Of a stretch of DNA of 64,000 bases, positions 13,937-23,670 are shown in pieces. Each line of letters starts with the position of its first letter. The first letter of the stretch is position 1. Source of the DNA: Bacteroidia bacterium (lineage in GTDB: Bacteria > Bacteroidota > Bacteroidia > Flavobacteriales_D > Cryomorphaceae); assembly GCA_030427905.1 (NCBI GenBank), contig JAUICL010000001.1, positions 620,001 to 684,000 of the forward strand. The letters run 5' to 3'. Below the pieces are notes generated by a model. That model was not told the DNA's origin and ran no database searches. It saw only the letters and a program-made list of their open reading frames with translations. The position numbers were made by a program, and so were the translations under genes.

Positions 13937-14811
13937 CAGCAGATATTGAGCATTTGCTCTTTAATTTTTTCGAGCTCGTCCTTCATCTGCACCACTTTCT
14001 TTTGGATAGCTACGTGATTGGCCTTCGCTCCCATCGTGTTTATCTCCCGGCCTATTTCCTGCGAAATAAATCCAAGTTTCTTACCGACGTATCCAGCTCC
14101 CTTCATGGTTTCTAGGAAGTATTTGCAATGTCCTTCCAGACGAATATGCTCTTCGGTAATGTCTAATTTTTCCAGGTAGTAGATGATCTCCTGCTCAAGT
14201 CGGTTCTTGTCGCTCTGGTCTTCTTTTATGAAGTCTTGAATATTTTTCTCAATTCGCTCTCTCACTTGTGCCAGACGCTCCGGAAGGAGAGCCGATACAT
14301 CTTTTCGCAAGGACTCAATCAAGCCGATACGCTTTTCAATGTCTGCGGCAAGTCTTGCGCCTTCATTGTCTCTAAACTGGTTGAGCTGAGTCGTTGCTTC
14401 TTTGATCAAGCTCATCACAGCTTCCCATTCACTGGCGTCGAGTTCTTGTCTCTCCGACTTGAGTACTTCGGGCATGTTTAGCACTGTGTTAAGCGTATCC
14501 CCTGTCAACCGGTCGTTCGAAGCTGTCTTTAGGGCATCAATTTCATTCAAATAGGCAAGTGCCAAACCTTGATTGATCGAAACTTTCTTATCGCCTTCTG
14601 AGGCATCGACATGAATGTTGGCATCGATCTTACCCCGGTTTAACTCATCTGATAGAAAGCTACGCACTTCGAGTTCTTTCTCGCGGTAAAGGCTTGGCGA
14701 TTTTACCGTAAGGTCAAATTGCTTACTGTTGAGCGTTTTGATTTCTACGGTAATTTTTTTGCCGGCAAAATTTCCAGTGGCTTTGCCAAAGCCAGTCATT
14801 GATTTCAACAT
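13936..14811 (-). CDS. yicC: YicC/YloC family endoribonuclease
   Basis: The protein starts MLKSMTGFGKATG, the signature N-terminus of the YicC family. It ends with the conserved C-terminal DUF1732 domain (FISQEIGREINTMGAKANHVAIQ). I chose the ATG at 14811 rather than the upstream in-frame start at 14832, because MLKSMTGFG is the family N-terminus. E. coli YicC is an endoribonuclease. It is the first gene of the yicC-gmk-nadD operon, an order often seen in Bacteroidota. Confidence 0.93.
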   Translation of the reverse strand: MLKSMTGFGKATGNFAGKKITVEIKTLNSKQFDLTVKSPSLYREKELEVRSFLSDELNRGKIDANIHVDASEGDKKVSINQGLALAYLNEIDALKTASNDRLTGDTLNTVLNMPEVLKSERQELDASEWEAVMSLIKEATTQLNQFRDNEGARLAADIEKRIGLIESLRKDVSALLPERLAQVRERIEKNIQDFIKEDQSDKNRLEQEIIYYLEKLDITEEHIRLEGHCKYFLETMKGAGYVGKKLGFISQEIGREINTMGAKANHVAIQKKVVQMKDELEKIKEQMLNIC

Positions 14812-14843
14812 AGTCGAGTTTTCGAATGGCAAAAATAGCCAAA

Positions 14844-15191
14844 TCAGATGGCATCTTTCATTTGCTCTACAACAGTCTTTTGGTTGCCGATAAAGACGGC
14901 ATCACTCAGCTCGAGCACAGGGCGCTTAAGAAATGAGTAATGCTCGAGCAAATAGTGGCGATAATCCGCTTCGGTTAGCGCTTTGTCTTTTAGGCCTAAG
15001 GCCTTGTACTGCTGTGATCGCCTGCTAAATAGGGCTTCGTAGCTGCCTGCTTTTTTTGCTAGCTGGTCTACTTCGTTTGCGGAGAGTGGAGTGGATTTTA
15101 TCTCACGAAGGGTAACATCTTTTCCGATGTTTAGTTCCTTCATGATTCGAGAACAGGTACTACATGTTTTTAGGTAGTAGAATGTCTTCAT
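14844..15191 (-). CDS. ArsC/Spx-like thioredoxin-fold protein
   Basis: A 115-residue protein with the redox motif C10-S-T-C13 near the N-terminus and the ArsC-family pattern FLKRPVLELSDAVFIG at about 86-101. Family members include glutaredoxin-dependent arsenate reductases and Spx-type regulators. The CxxC motif and the absence of ars genes nearby leave the specific role open. It lies 32 bases upstream of yicC on the same strand. Confidence 0.85.
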   Translation of the reverse strand: MKTFYYLKTCSTCSRIMKELNIGKDVTLREIKSTPLSANEVDQLAKKAGSYEALFSRRSQQYKALGLKDKALTEADYRHYLLEHYSFLKRPVLELSDAVFIGNQKTVVEQMKDAI

Positions 15192-15255
15192 CTCGTCGAT
15201 GTTTAACTACTTTTGAGATTTATAGCTCACAATTTTACAGAATTAATTGAACTGA

Positions 15256-16524
15256 TTGGCTGAAGAAAAAGACATCACCAGGAAACTAAGCCCTCGGAGA
15301 ATGGCTCTTCCGATAGGCCTTGGGCTCTTGGTAGCCGGTTTGATGCTATATTTCAATCTCAACGAAACGCGGTACGATGAAGTAGACGCCGGAGATTGTG
15401 GAAACTACACCTGGATAGACGGAAACGAGAATGGTGTGGTAGATTCTAATGATCCCGACGATTTCGCTCTGATCAGTGATTGCGAAGGCGAGTACAAAGA
15501 AATCACCTACAAAGATACCCTTGCTAAGATAGACTGGACATGGATGACTACGTTTTGGCTATTTATGGCTTTAGTGGGAATGGCCCTCAGAGATTTAGCT
15601 TACATGTATCGCATCAGGGTACTCACCGATAAAGAGCTTTCCTGGCGTCAGAGCTTCAATGTGATTTTGCTCTGGGAGTTTGCTTCGGCCTTGTCTCCGA
15701 GTGTAGTAGGTGGTTCAGGAGTGGCCATGTTTATCTTGAATAGAGAAGGGATAAAACTAGGTAAGAGTACCGCTATTGTCATGGTTTCGGCACTGCTCGA
15801 TGAGCTGTTTTACATCACGATGGTATTGCTCGTTTTGTTTCTCATCGGTACTTCAGATCTTTTTCCGGTAAACATGCAAAAGTCCATTTTCGGTATCGAA
15901 CTTGGAACCCAAGGAATCTTTTGGGTAGGATACTTTTTCATTTGTTTACTTACCACGAGCATTCTACTTGGAATTTTCTTCTTTCCAAGAGCATTTAAGT
16001 ATTTGCTTTTACAGATTTTCAGATTACCATTTTTAAGAAGGTGGAGATATAATGTGATCGAAACGGGCGACGATATTATCACGACGAGTAAGGAGCTGAA
16101 AGGCAAGAAGCTGGCCTATTGGGTGAAGTCGATAGGAGCGACCTATGTGTCGTGGTTTGCCCGCTATGCCGTGGTCAACTTGCTGATGCTGGCTTTTATC
16201 TCACCAGAGCTCGGGTTGATTGATGGGTTTAGAGACCATGTCTTAATCTATGCCCGTCAGTTGGTGATGTGGGTTATCATGTTGATTAGCCCAACTCCGG
16301 GCAGTGCAGGTGTGGCGGAATTCGCCTTTTCAGGATTTCTTCAAGAGTTTATTCCCCTCGGCCTAGCAGGGGCTCTAGCTTTGCTGTGGCGTTTAGTATC
16401 CTACTACCCCTACCTTTTTATTGGCGCCTTTATTCTGCCGCGATGGCTGCGGTCTACAGCAATTCGCAATAAGCAGCGCAAAGAAGAACAGGGTAAGCCC
16501 ATTTCATCCGAATCAAACCCATAA
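15256..16524 (+). CDS. Flippase-like/LPG synthase TM region family membrane protein
   Basis: A 422-residue protein with about eight transmembrane segments. ALSPSVVGGSGVAMFILNREG (about 147-167) and LISPTPGSAGVAEFAFSGF (about 341-359) are the two signature loops of the lysylphosphatidylglycerol synthase TM region (UPF0104/DUF2156-less) family. Between the first two helices is an Asp/Asn-rich hydrophilic loop of about 50 residues. The frame starts at a TTG (15256); the ATG at 15301 is an alternative that would still keep the first membrane helix. It is followed 2 bases later by the PLP enzyme. The substrate is unknown. Confidence 0.85.
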   Translation: MAEEKDITRKLSPRRMALPIGLGLLVAGLMLYFNLNETRYDEVDAGDCGNYTWIDGNENGVVDSNDPDDFALISDCEGEYKEITYKDTLAKIDWTWMTTFWLFMALVGMALRDLAYMYRIRVLTDKELSWRQSFNVILLWEFASALSPSVVGGSGVAMFILNREGIKLGKSTAIVMVSALLDELFYITMVLLVLFLIGTSDLFPVNMQKSIFGIELGTQGIFWVGYFFICLLTTSILLGIFFFPRAFKYLLLQIFRLPFLRRWRYNVIETGDDIITTSKELKGKKLAYWVKSIGATYVSWFARYAVVNLLMLAFISPELGLIDGFRDHVLIYARQLVMWVIMLISPTPGSAGVAEFAFSGFLQEFIPLGLAGALALLWRLVSYYPYLFIGAFILPRWLRSTAIRNKQRKEEQGKPISSESNP

Positions 16525-16526
16525 AC

Positions 16527-17666
16527 ATGAAGTTTGCAACCAAAGCCATTCACGCTGGTGTGAAACCAGATCCCAGTACTGGTGCGATTATGACACCAAT
16601 CTATCAGACTTCGACCTATGTGCAAGAAAGGGTGGGGGTGAACAAGGGGTATGAATATTCCCGAACGTCTAACCCCACGCGATCGGCATTAGAGTCTAGT
16701 CTGGCGGCACTAGAAGGTGGGAAATCCGGAGCTTGTTTTGGGAGTGGTTTGGCAGCTATCGACTGCTTGATGAAAATGCTAAATCCAGGTGATGAAGTCA
16801 TTTCAACAAGTGATCTTTATGGTGGGTCGTACCGGTTGTTTAACACCATTTTTGCAAAGTATGGAATCGTGATTCACTACACATCGATGCAAGATCTCTC
16901 GAACGTGGAACAACTCCTAAATGAGCGAACCAAAATGGTTTGGGTGGAAACTCCCACGAATCCCACAATGAGTATCATAGATATTGCTGGGCTGGCCAAA
17001 TTGGTCAAAAATTCAAATGCGATTCTAGCCGTAGACAATACCTTCGCAACACCTTTTGTCCAAAGACCGCTTGAGCTAGGAGCCGATGTAGTGATGCACT
17101 CAGTAACGAAATACCTCGGTGGTCATAGCGATGTAGTGATGGGAGCTTTGGTAACATCCAATGATGAAATCGCCTCAGAGATTTATCGAATACAAAATGC
17201 CTCTGGAGCCATTTGTGGACCACAAGATGCTTTTCTGGTGCTTCGCGGTGTCAAAACCCTTCATTTGCGTATGGAACGTCATTGTGCAAATGGATTGAAA
17301 GTAGCTGAGTTTCTGTCATCTCACCCGGCCGTTGCAGAAGTGTGTTATCCTGGGCTACCGACACACCCAGGACATGATATTGCCAAAAGCCAGATGAATG
17401 GATACACCGGGATGGTTTCATTCTCGCTGTTGGACGATACCACCGAGGCCGCACACAGCCTTCTGTCTCGCTGTAGGTTGTTTGCGCTTGCAGAATCTTT
17501 AGGAGGGGTGGAATCTTTGATCGGGCATCCCGCTTCCATGACGCATGCTTCTATTCCGAAAGAAGAAAGACTTAAAGCGGGAATACGCGATAGTTTGATT
17601 CGGCTTAGCGTAGGAATTGAAGATATCGACGACATATTAATCGATCTGGAGCATGCGCTAAACTAG
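16527..17666 (+). CDS. Cystathionine gamma-synthase/gamma-lyase family PLP enzyme
   Basis: A 379-residue Cys/Met metabolism PLP enzyme. The PLP lysine is K195 in SVTKYLGGHSD. YEYSRTSNPTR (42-52) and the ETPTNPT motif (141-147) are intact. Such enzymes make cystathionine from O-acyl-homoserine or cleave cystathionine and methionine. Synthase and lyase cannot be told apart safely from sequence. It begins 2 bases after the flippase-like gene, probably in the same transcript. Confidence 0.93.
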   Translation: MKFATKAIHAGVKPDPSTGAIMTPIYQTSTYVQERVGVNKGYEYSRTSNPTRSALESSLAALEGGKSGACFGSGLAAIDCLMKMLNPGDEVISTSDLYGGSYRLFNTIFAKYGIVIHYTSMQDLSNVEQLLNERTKMVWVETPTNPTMSIIDIAGLAKLVKNSNAILAVDNTFATPFVQRPLELGADVVMHSVTKYLGGHSDVVMGALVTSNDEIASEIYRIQNASGAICGPQDAFLVLRGVKTLHLRMERHCANGLKVAEFLSSHPAVAEVCYPGLPTHPGHDIAKSQMNGYTGMVSFSLLDDTTEAAHSLLSRCRLFALAESLGGVESLIGHPASMTHASIPKEERLKAGIRDSLIRLSVGIEDIDDILIDLEHALN

Positions 17667-17825
17667 TTTGGGTTTCCAATATTGAAGTCAGGTTATTCAA
17701 AACGAGATAGGGTATTCAGAAGCTGACCTGTAATAGATGCGTCCAAGTCGCAATTCGTTTAGGATTGGCATGTGCGACTCTGTTTTAGTATTTTAGCGCG
17801 CCCTGCGAAAAGTTTATAGAACCTT

Positions 17826-19946
17826 ATGATCAAATTGACCACCACACTAGTTGCCGCAGCCCTTGTTGCGAGCACAGGATTCTCTCAATCACATGACCAC
17901 TCACATGACCATCCAGGAGATCACTGGTGTGGAAAGAACGAGTTTAAAGAACGATATTTTGAAGCCCATCCTGAGGCAAGAATTCAAGAAGCGTTTGATA
18001 GAGCAGAGTTGGATGAGTTTACCAGAAACTTTACCAATGACCAAAAAGATGGTGATCCAATCATTATTCCTGTGGTTTTTCACGTAGTGCATGCCAATGG
18101 GGTAGAGAATATTTCTGATGAGCAGATTCACGACGCGATCGATATGCTTAACCTAGATTACAGCGAGTCCAATGCGGATATAGGGAATACGACATCGGCA
18201 TTTGAAGATTTGATTGCTGATGTGGGATTGGAGTTCCGATTGGCACGAAAAGACCCAAGTGGAAATTGTACCAATGGAATCAATCGGGTTTATGATATCA
18301 ATACCGTAGATGCGGACGACAATGTAAAAGATGGCGACGCTTCAATTTGGAACCGAGCTCGCTATTTGAACGTGTGGGTAGTGAATAGCATTGAAGGTGG
18401 AACAGCGGCCTATGCATACTTACCTGCTAATTGGTCTTCCCAAGTGGATGGTATATTGATCGAGCATAACCATGTAGGTAGCATTGGGACATCAGAACCC
18501 TACCACCGACACACCTTGTCGCACGAAGTGGGTCATTACTTGAATTTGGAGCACCCATGGGGTGGAAGTAATACACCTGGTGTATCGAGCAATTGCAATA
18601 TTGATGATGGAGTTTCTGACACTCCAAATACCATTGGTTATCAGTGGTATGGGCAGAATTGTGATGTGACGGCTTCGAGCTGTGGGTCACTTGACAATGT
18701 CCAAAATTTCATGGACTACTCATGGTGCTCAACCATGTTTACAGAGGGACAATCCACTAGAATGATTGCTGCCTTGAATTCGAGTATTGGAAGTAGAAGT
18801 AGCCTTTGGACAGAAAGCAACTTGGCATTTACAGGAGTGCTCGACCCAGAAGTAGTTTGCCAAGTCGATTTTTCAACCACTAACGAACCTATAATCTGTG
18901 AAGGACAATCGTTAGAGTTTGTAGATGAATCATTTAATGGTATTACCGAATGGACTTGGACCTTCGAAGGTGGATCTCCCGCAACAAGCTCGGCAGCTGA
19001 TCCAGAAGTAACATATGATACACCAGGTACTTACGAAGTCGTCCTTACTGCTGGAAATGCAAATGGAAGTTTAACTCATACCAAATCCAATTTTGTAACT
19101 GTTCTTCCTTTAGGGGAAAATGATCTTCCATTCTCAGAAGGATTTGAAACCATTGCTGATTTGGAAGACAATGATGACAATTGGTATATCAACAACCCTG
19201 ATGGAAATAGCATCATGTGGGAAATCACAGACGACGCGGCCTACACAGGTTCGAAGAGTGCCTACGTTCGCGGAAGAAGTAATACGCTCGCTTCGTACTC
19301 TTATGAGTACTTGATGAGTCCAACTTACGACTTGACTGAGATAGAAGAGAACGCTGTGTTGACGTTCAAGTATGCGCATGCTCGAAGACTTGGTTCTTCT
19401 GATGACCAATTGCGCGTTTGGATATCGCGAAACTGTGGAGAGCAGTGGAGCGTGAGAAGAACCCTTGATATGGATGACCTACCTACAGTTGGTAGCAATG
19501 TTTCAGGTCAGTTTGTGCCAGAGAGTCAGGATGATTGGACTGAAGTTGAGATAGATAACATTGTGTCTGTTTTCTTGAATGATGAGTTTAGAGTTCGGTT
19601 TGAATTCAGAAGCTATAGAGGGAATAACTTGTACCTCGATGATATTAATTTGGTTGATGGCGCTACCCTCGGGCTGGACGGTGTGACCTTCCTTGAGCGA
19701 TTGACGCTATTCCCAAACCCTGCTCAAGATCACGCGAGTTTGGATTATACGCTTCATGAATCTGGCGCGGTTGCCATTGACGTGCTCGACTTGTCAGGCC
19801 GCGTAGTGAAACAAGTGTTTAGCGGTTTTCAACCAACAGGACAACAGTTGATTCAAATTCCATTGAACGACCTTTCAAAGGGAGTTTACATGGTACGCAT
19901 GCAGTCGGCAGGCGAACAAATCGTTCGCAAGCTTGTTCGGGAGTAG
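17826..19946 (+). CDS. Secreted M43-family (cytophagalysin-like) metalloprotease with T9SS sorting domain
   Basis: A 706-residue protein: signal peptide (about 1-20), His-rich stretch HDHSHDHPGDH, propeptide, and an M43 catalytic domain with HEVGHYLNLEH (H233, E234, H237, H243) and a Met-turn in NFMDYSW (M296). A PKD-like domain follows (about 345-427), then a MAM/jelly-roll-like domain (about 435-630) and a T9SS type A C-terminal sorting domain (about 635-706, with LTLFPNPAQDHASL). All zinc ligands are present. It lies 18 bases upstream of a paralogue with the same layout, so a tandem duplication is evident. Confidence 0.95.
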   Translation: MIKLTTTLVAAALVASTGFSQSHDHSHDHPGDHWCGKNEFKERYFEAHPEARIQEAFDRAELDEFTRNFTNDQKDGDPIIIPVVFHVVHANGVENISDEQIHDAIDMLNLDYSESNADIGNTTSAFEDLIADVGLEFRLARKDPSGNCTNGINRVYDINTVDADDNVKDGDASIWNRARYLNVWVVNSIEGGTAAYAYLPANWSSQVDGILIEHNHVGSIGTSEPYHRHTLSHEVGHYLNLEHPWGGSNTPGVSSNCNIDDGVSDTPNTIGYQWYGQNCDVTASSCGSLDNVQNFMDYSWCSTMFTEGQSTRMIAALNSSIGSRSSLWTESNLAFTGVLDPEVVCQVDFSTTNEPIICEGQSLEFVDESFNGITEWTWTFEGGSPATSSAADPEVTYDTPGTYEVVLTAGNANGSLTHTKSNFVTVLPLGENDLPFSEGFETIADLEDNDDNWYINNPDGNSIMWEITDDAAYTGSKSAYVRGRSNTLASYSYEYLMSPTYDLTEIEENAVLTFKYAHARRLGSSDDQLRVWISRNCGEQWSVRRTLDMDDLPTVGSNVSGQFVPESQDDWTEVEIDNIVSVFLNDEFRVRFEFRSYRGNNLYLDDINLVDGATLGLDGVTFLERLTLFPNPAQDHASLDYTLHESGAVAIDVLDLSGRVVKQVFSGFQPTGQQLIQIPLNDLSKGVYMVRMQSAGEQIVRKLVRE

Positions 19947-19964
19947 TATTGTATTAAAGCCTAT

Positions 19965-22088
19965 ATGCCTATGAGAAGCTCAGTATTAGCTGTTGCTTTT
20001 GTGTTCTCTTGCCTTCTTAGTTTTGGTCAAGAAGTAGATACTGATGGAAAAGTATTGCACGTAAAGTGTCACACCGAGGAGATGGAACGCGCTTTTCGCG
20101 AAGCTCACCCAGAGCACATCCACGAAATGGATCAGAGTGCTTTGGAGCTCGAACTCTTCACCCGTGAATTTATTAGCTCGAACGAAGCAAAGGATGATGA
20201 GATTTATACGATCCCTGTCGTTTTCCACATCGTTCACAACAATGGGCCTGAGAATATTACGCCAGAACAAGTCCAAGATGCTATCCGAGTTTTGAATGAA
20301 GACTTTTCAGCTGAAAACATTGGAGCTGGAGCCGTTCGACCTGAGTTTACAGATCTTGTGGCCAATGTAGGGATAAGATTTGCTCTGGCTCAGCGCGACC
20401 CCGATGGCAATTGCACCAACGGTATTATCAGAACTCAAAGCACCTTGACCTACGAAGGCGGTGAAAATCTGAAAGACGATGCCATTTCTCCTATATGGGA
20501 TCGCAGTAGCTACCTAAATATCTGGGTGTGCGAAACAATCGGTAGTGGCGCGGCCGGATACACGCGCTACCCTAGCTCTGTAGCTGGAGGCTTTGGATCG
20601 CAAATCGATGGTATAGTTGTTCGGTCAGACTATGTTGGAGCTATAGGAACATCTTCTCCAAATCGCTCACACACCTTGACACACGAAGTGGGGCACTGGA
20701 TCAACCTTCCGCACACATGGGGAAGCACAAACGAACCAGAGCTTGAATCAAATTGCAGTTCAGATGATGGAGTTGCTGATACACCTCAAACCATCGGTTG
20801 GACTTCTTGTGTGTTGAGTGGAGAATCTTGTGGTTCGCTCGACAACGTAGAAAACTACATGGAGTACTCATACTGCTCTAAGATGTTTACTTTGGGGCAG
20901 GCTGATAGAATGATTGCAGCATTAAACAGTAGCACTGCTTCGCGTAGTAGTTTGTGGACGGAAGAAAACTTAATGGAAACTGGAGTTGATCTCCAACCTG
21001 AGGTTTGTGCCGCTGAGATTGCTGTCGATCGCAAAACAGTGTGTGTGGGAGAAACCGTCAATTTCCAAGATTATTCCTACAATGGAGTCGTATCTAGAAC
21101 ATGGTCTTTTAGTGGGGGAGAGCCCGCTACTTCTACAGAAGAAATGCAATCAGTGGTTTATACTCAGCCGGGTGTCTATGCCGTAAGCCTTACTGCTAGT
21201 GATGGAAACGATGAAGTTTCTGTTATCGAAGAAGGGTTTATTACAGTGCTCGACACGGCTCAAACAGCCTTGCCATTTTTCGAAGGGTTTGAAGGTGATA
21301 ACGTGCTGAATGAAGAAGAGTCCATATGGTATACTGAAAATGCTACCGGAAATATTGACTGGGAAGTGACAGACGCAGCGGCTTATACTGGCGATCGCTC
21401 GGTATATGTACACGGACGTCAGAATGGAGAAGGAGAAGTAGAGTATATGCTAAGTAAAACCTTTGAGCTTGAAGGGATTGAAGAAAATGCAGCTTTGAGC
21501 TTTAAGTATGCTTGTCAGCGTCGAAATTGGCAGAGCAACGATGTGCTCAAAGTATGGATATCGAAGAACTGCGGAGAATTCTGGAGTTTGAGAAAGACCA
21601 TCGACGAAGATGAGCTTTACTCTGTTCCGGGAAATAATTCGGGTGAATTTGTTCCGACTGGCCAGGATCAATGGGCAGAAGTGAGCATTGAGAATATTGT
21701 TTCAGTTTTCTTGAACAACAACTTCAGAGTGCGCTTTGAGTTTATCTCTGAGAATGGAAACAATATATATATCGACGACATTAATCTTGAAGATATTTCT
21801 ACCCCTACTTCTACCTATGATGCCCAGTTTGAAGAGGGTGTTTCTATCTTCCCAAACCCTGCCACTGATGTGGTGCAGATTGCCATAGACGGTTTTGGAG
21901 AAACAGATCAGATGGATATCGTGTTGAGAGATATTGCTGGAAGGGAAATTGAAAAGCTCTATTCGGGATTTGTTGGGTCTTCAAAGACCATCTACACGGA
22001 CATATCGAATCTGGCAAAGGGAATGTACTTTGTTGAATTCAATCTAGGAGATAGACGTCATACTAAGAAAGTAATGATCCAGCCTTAG
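19965..22088 (+). CDS. Second M43-family metalloprotease with T9SS sorting domain (tandem paralogue)
   Basis: A 707-residue protein with the same architecture as its upstream neighbour: signal peptide, M43 domain with HEVGHWINLPH (H240, E241, H244, H250), Met-turn in NYMEYSYC, PKD-like domain, jelly-roll domain, and a T9SS sorting domain starting near VSIFPNPATD. It lacks the N-terminal His repeat of the first copy. The two sequences are clearly related but diverged throughout, so the duplication is old. A strong terminator follows at 22113-22145. ATG codons at 19965 and 19971 are both possible starts. Confidence 0.95.
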   Translation: MPMRSSVLAVAFVFSCLLSFGQEVDTDGKVLHVKCHTEEMERAFREAHPEHIHEMDQSALELELFTREFISSNEAKDDEIYTIPVVFHIVHNNGPENITPEQVQDAIRVLNEDFSAENIGAGAVRPEFTDLVANVGIRFALAQRDPDGNCTNGIIRTQSTLTYEGGENLKDDAISPIWDRSSYLNIWVCETIGSGAAGYTRYPSSVAGGFGSQIDGIVVRSDYVGAIGTSSPNRSHTLTHEVGHWINLPHTWGSTNEPELESNCSSDDGVADTPQTIGWTSCVLSGESCGSLDNVENYMEYSYCSKMFTLGQADRMIAALNSSTASRSSLWTEENLMETGVDLQPEVCAAEIAVDRKTVCVGETVNFQDYSYNGVVSRTWSFSGGEPATSTEEMQSVVYTQPGVYAVSLTASDGNDEVSVIEEGFITVLDTAQTALPFFEGFEGDNVLNEEESIWYTENATGNIDWEVTDAAAYTGDRSVYVHGRQNGEGEVEYMLSKTFELEGIEENAALSFKYACQRRNWQSNDVLKVWISKNCGEFWSLRKTIDEDELYSVPGNNSGEFVPTGQDQWAEVSIENIVSVFLNNNFRVRFEFISENGNNIYIDDINLEDISTPTSTYDAQFEEGVSIFPNPATDVVQIAIDGFGETDQMDIVLRDIAGREIEKLYSGFVGSSKTIYTDISNLAKGMYFVEFNLGDRRHTKKVMIQP

Positions 22089-22112
22089 GCTAGGTCAACC
22101 CATATGAAAAGC

Positions 22113-22145
22113 AAAAGCCCCTCGTATCTTTCGAGGGGCTTTTTT
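22113..22145. terminator. Bidirectional terminator
   Basis: aaaagcccctcg (22113-22124), 7-base loop, cgaggggctttt (22132-22143) with further T. It separates the protease operon from the convergent gene ending at 22164 and should serve both. Confidence 0.85.
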
Positions 22146-22163
22146 AGTATTAAAGTCGTCAGT

Positions 22164-22598
22164 TTACTCGGCTAGTTTGCGCCCAACCATAATGGCTACA
22201 CATCCTTGTGGGTTCAGGCTGGTGTCTTTCGAATCTGGGGCTTTCAAACGAATAATGAATTCCTGCGTACCGGCCACTCTGAAGTCAAAGTGATCAGAGT
22301 TATCGTTTTCGACATTGTCGAATATCATATTCTCTTCAGTGTCCAAAACTTGAAATTCAACTTGGCCGAGAATCGGGTGGTTGCAGATGAGTAGTCGATA
22401 GTCTTCACCACTGTGAAATGTCATTCTTACTTCGGCCTGATCACCAGCCAGAAGCTTGGCAGCACTGAAGTTTTCTCCAGGTACATATTCACCCATCGCT
22501 TCGCGACAGTTGTTTTTAACAAATGTTCGGCACTGCCCAAAGGCTGTTTGAATAGAGCAAACGGCAGCAACAATAAAAAGTATTTTAAGGGTCTTCAT
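22164..22598 (-). CDS. Secreted hypothetical protein
   Basis: A 144-residue protein with a signal peptide (about 1-21, ending FGQ) and a mature part with four Cys and beta-strand-rich composition. No family is recognised. It follows a lipoprotein gene by 14 bases on the same strand, so the two are probably co-expressed in the periplasm. Its N-terminal mature stretch QCRTFVKNNC suggests a disulfide-stabilised small domain. Confidence 0.75.
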   Translation of the reverse strand: MKTLKILFIVAAVCSIQTAFGQCRTFVKNNCREAMGEYVPGENFSAAKLLAGDQAEVRMTFHSGEDYRLLICNHPILGQVEFQVLDTEENMIFDNVENDNSDHFDFRVAGTQEFIIRLKAPDSKDTSLNPQGCVAIMVGRKLAE

Positions 22599-22612
22599 GA
22601 TTCAAGGGGAAT

Positions 22613-23533
22613 TTAGCTAACGTAGCTGTTGCGAATTTCTGAAACTACGGTAGTGATCTCTTGTAACTGCTCAGGGCTCAAGGACACTTTCTTCACACCA
22701 CCGCCAATCACCGTAACGCCATCTTCATCTTGCGATGTGGTGGCTTTTTCAGATTCGATATTGACGCCTCCGTAAGCTGCTTCGATACGGCTCAAGTCAT
22801 CCATAATTCCGTCAAGCGAGTTGTCAGAGTTGTATGCTTCAACAAGCTTCTGAAGATTTCCGAGAGATAGTTTCTGCTCGGCAAGTCTCTGGATCAATTG
22901 CTCGTTTGGCTCTTCTGTATCGGCTGCGGCTATGGTGGCAGCAAGGTAAAGTCCTTCTACCCATCCTGCAGCAATTACCATTGCCGAGATATTGTCTCTT
23001 CCATTTTCTTTGAGGTAAGCGTCTAGGATGTAGTACGTCTCTGAAACGATGCTCAGAAGCGAATCGCGATTCTCAACATTGGCTTCCATGCGCTCAATCG
23101 TGCTGTCGTCAAAGGCCTTTGTAACACCGAGTTTGTCGGCAAGCTTCTTTGTACAAGAAAGGTAGATGATTGACTCTTGGTTTTGATTGAATATACTCGC
23201 ATAGCTCAAATCAGCACCATATACACCTAGGTTTAGCGCTTGTTTTGCCGCGCTCGAGTAATCATTGACTCTTTTCACATCATTCAAAAGTGACATGTCA
23301 TAAGTCGCACCGGTTTTTTTCAGGATTGAAGCCATCTCCATGGTCGATGGTACGGCGTAAAAAATGTCTTTTACTTTCGAGACATTTTCTTCTGTTTCCT
23401 GCGGAACTTCCGCTACTTCAACTTCACTTTGAGTAATGGCTTCGTCGGCTTGCGGGGCATCCCCACAACTCCAGAGCATCAGCGCACTGCTCATTACTAA
23501 CACTCCCGCAAGGTTTCGTTTCTTAAGATTCAT
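22613..23533 (-). CDS. Conserved-type lipoprotein of unknown function
   Basis: A 306-residue protein with a lipobox MLWSC (Cys23) after a hydrophobic signal. An acidic linker (25-50) and a long all-helical domain rich in Leu/Ala follow. It is first in a two-gene operon with the secreted 144-residue protein. I recognise no named domain; similar helical lipoproteins are common in Bacteroidota. The Cys anchor makes it membrane-bound, facing the periplasm or surface. Confidence 0.8.
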   Translation of the reverse strand: MNLKKRNLAGVLVMSSALMLWSCGDAPQADEAITQSEVEVAEVPQETEENVSKVKDIFYAVPSTMEMASILKKTGATYDMSLLNDVKRVNDYSSAAKQALNLGVYGADLSYASIFNQNQESIIYLSCTKKLADKLGVTKAFDDSTIERMEANVENRDSLLSIVSETYYILDAYLKENGRDNISAMVIAAGWVEGLYLAATIAAADTEEPNEQLIQRLAEQKLSLGNLQKLVEAYNSDNSLDGIMDDLSRIEAAYGGVNIESEKATTSQDEDGVTVIGGGVKKVSLSPEQLQEITTVVSEIRNSYVS

Positions 23534-23670
23534 CCTAGTTTCTATGGTTTCTAAACAAATTTAAAAGCACATTCCTTCTACCAACTGATCACTTTAGGTA
23601 TCAATCAACAGGTGAATGTTTACACATATACTTCGTTCTAGGCGAAAAGGTTGCGCTATTCTCTCAGTAT

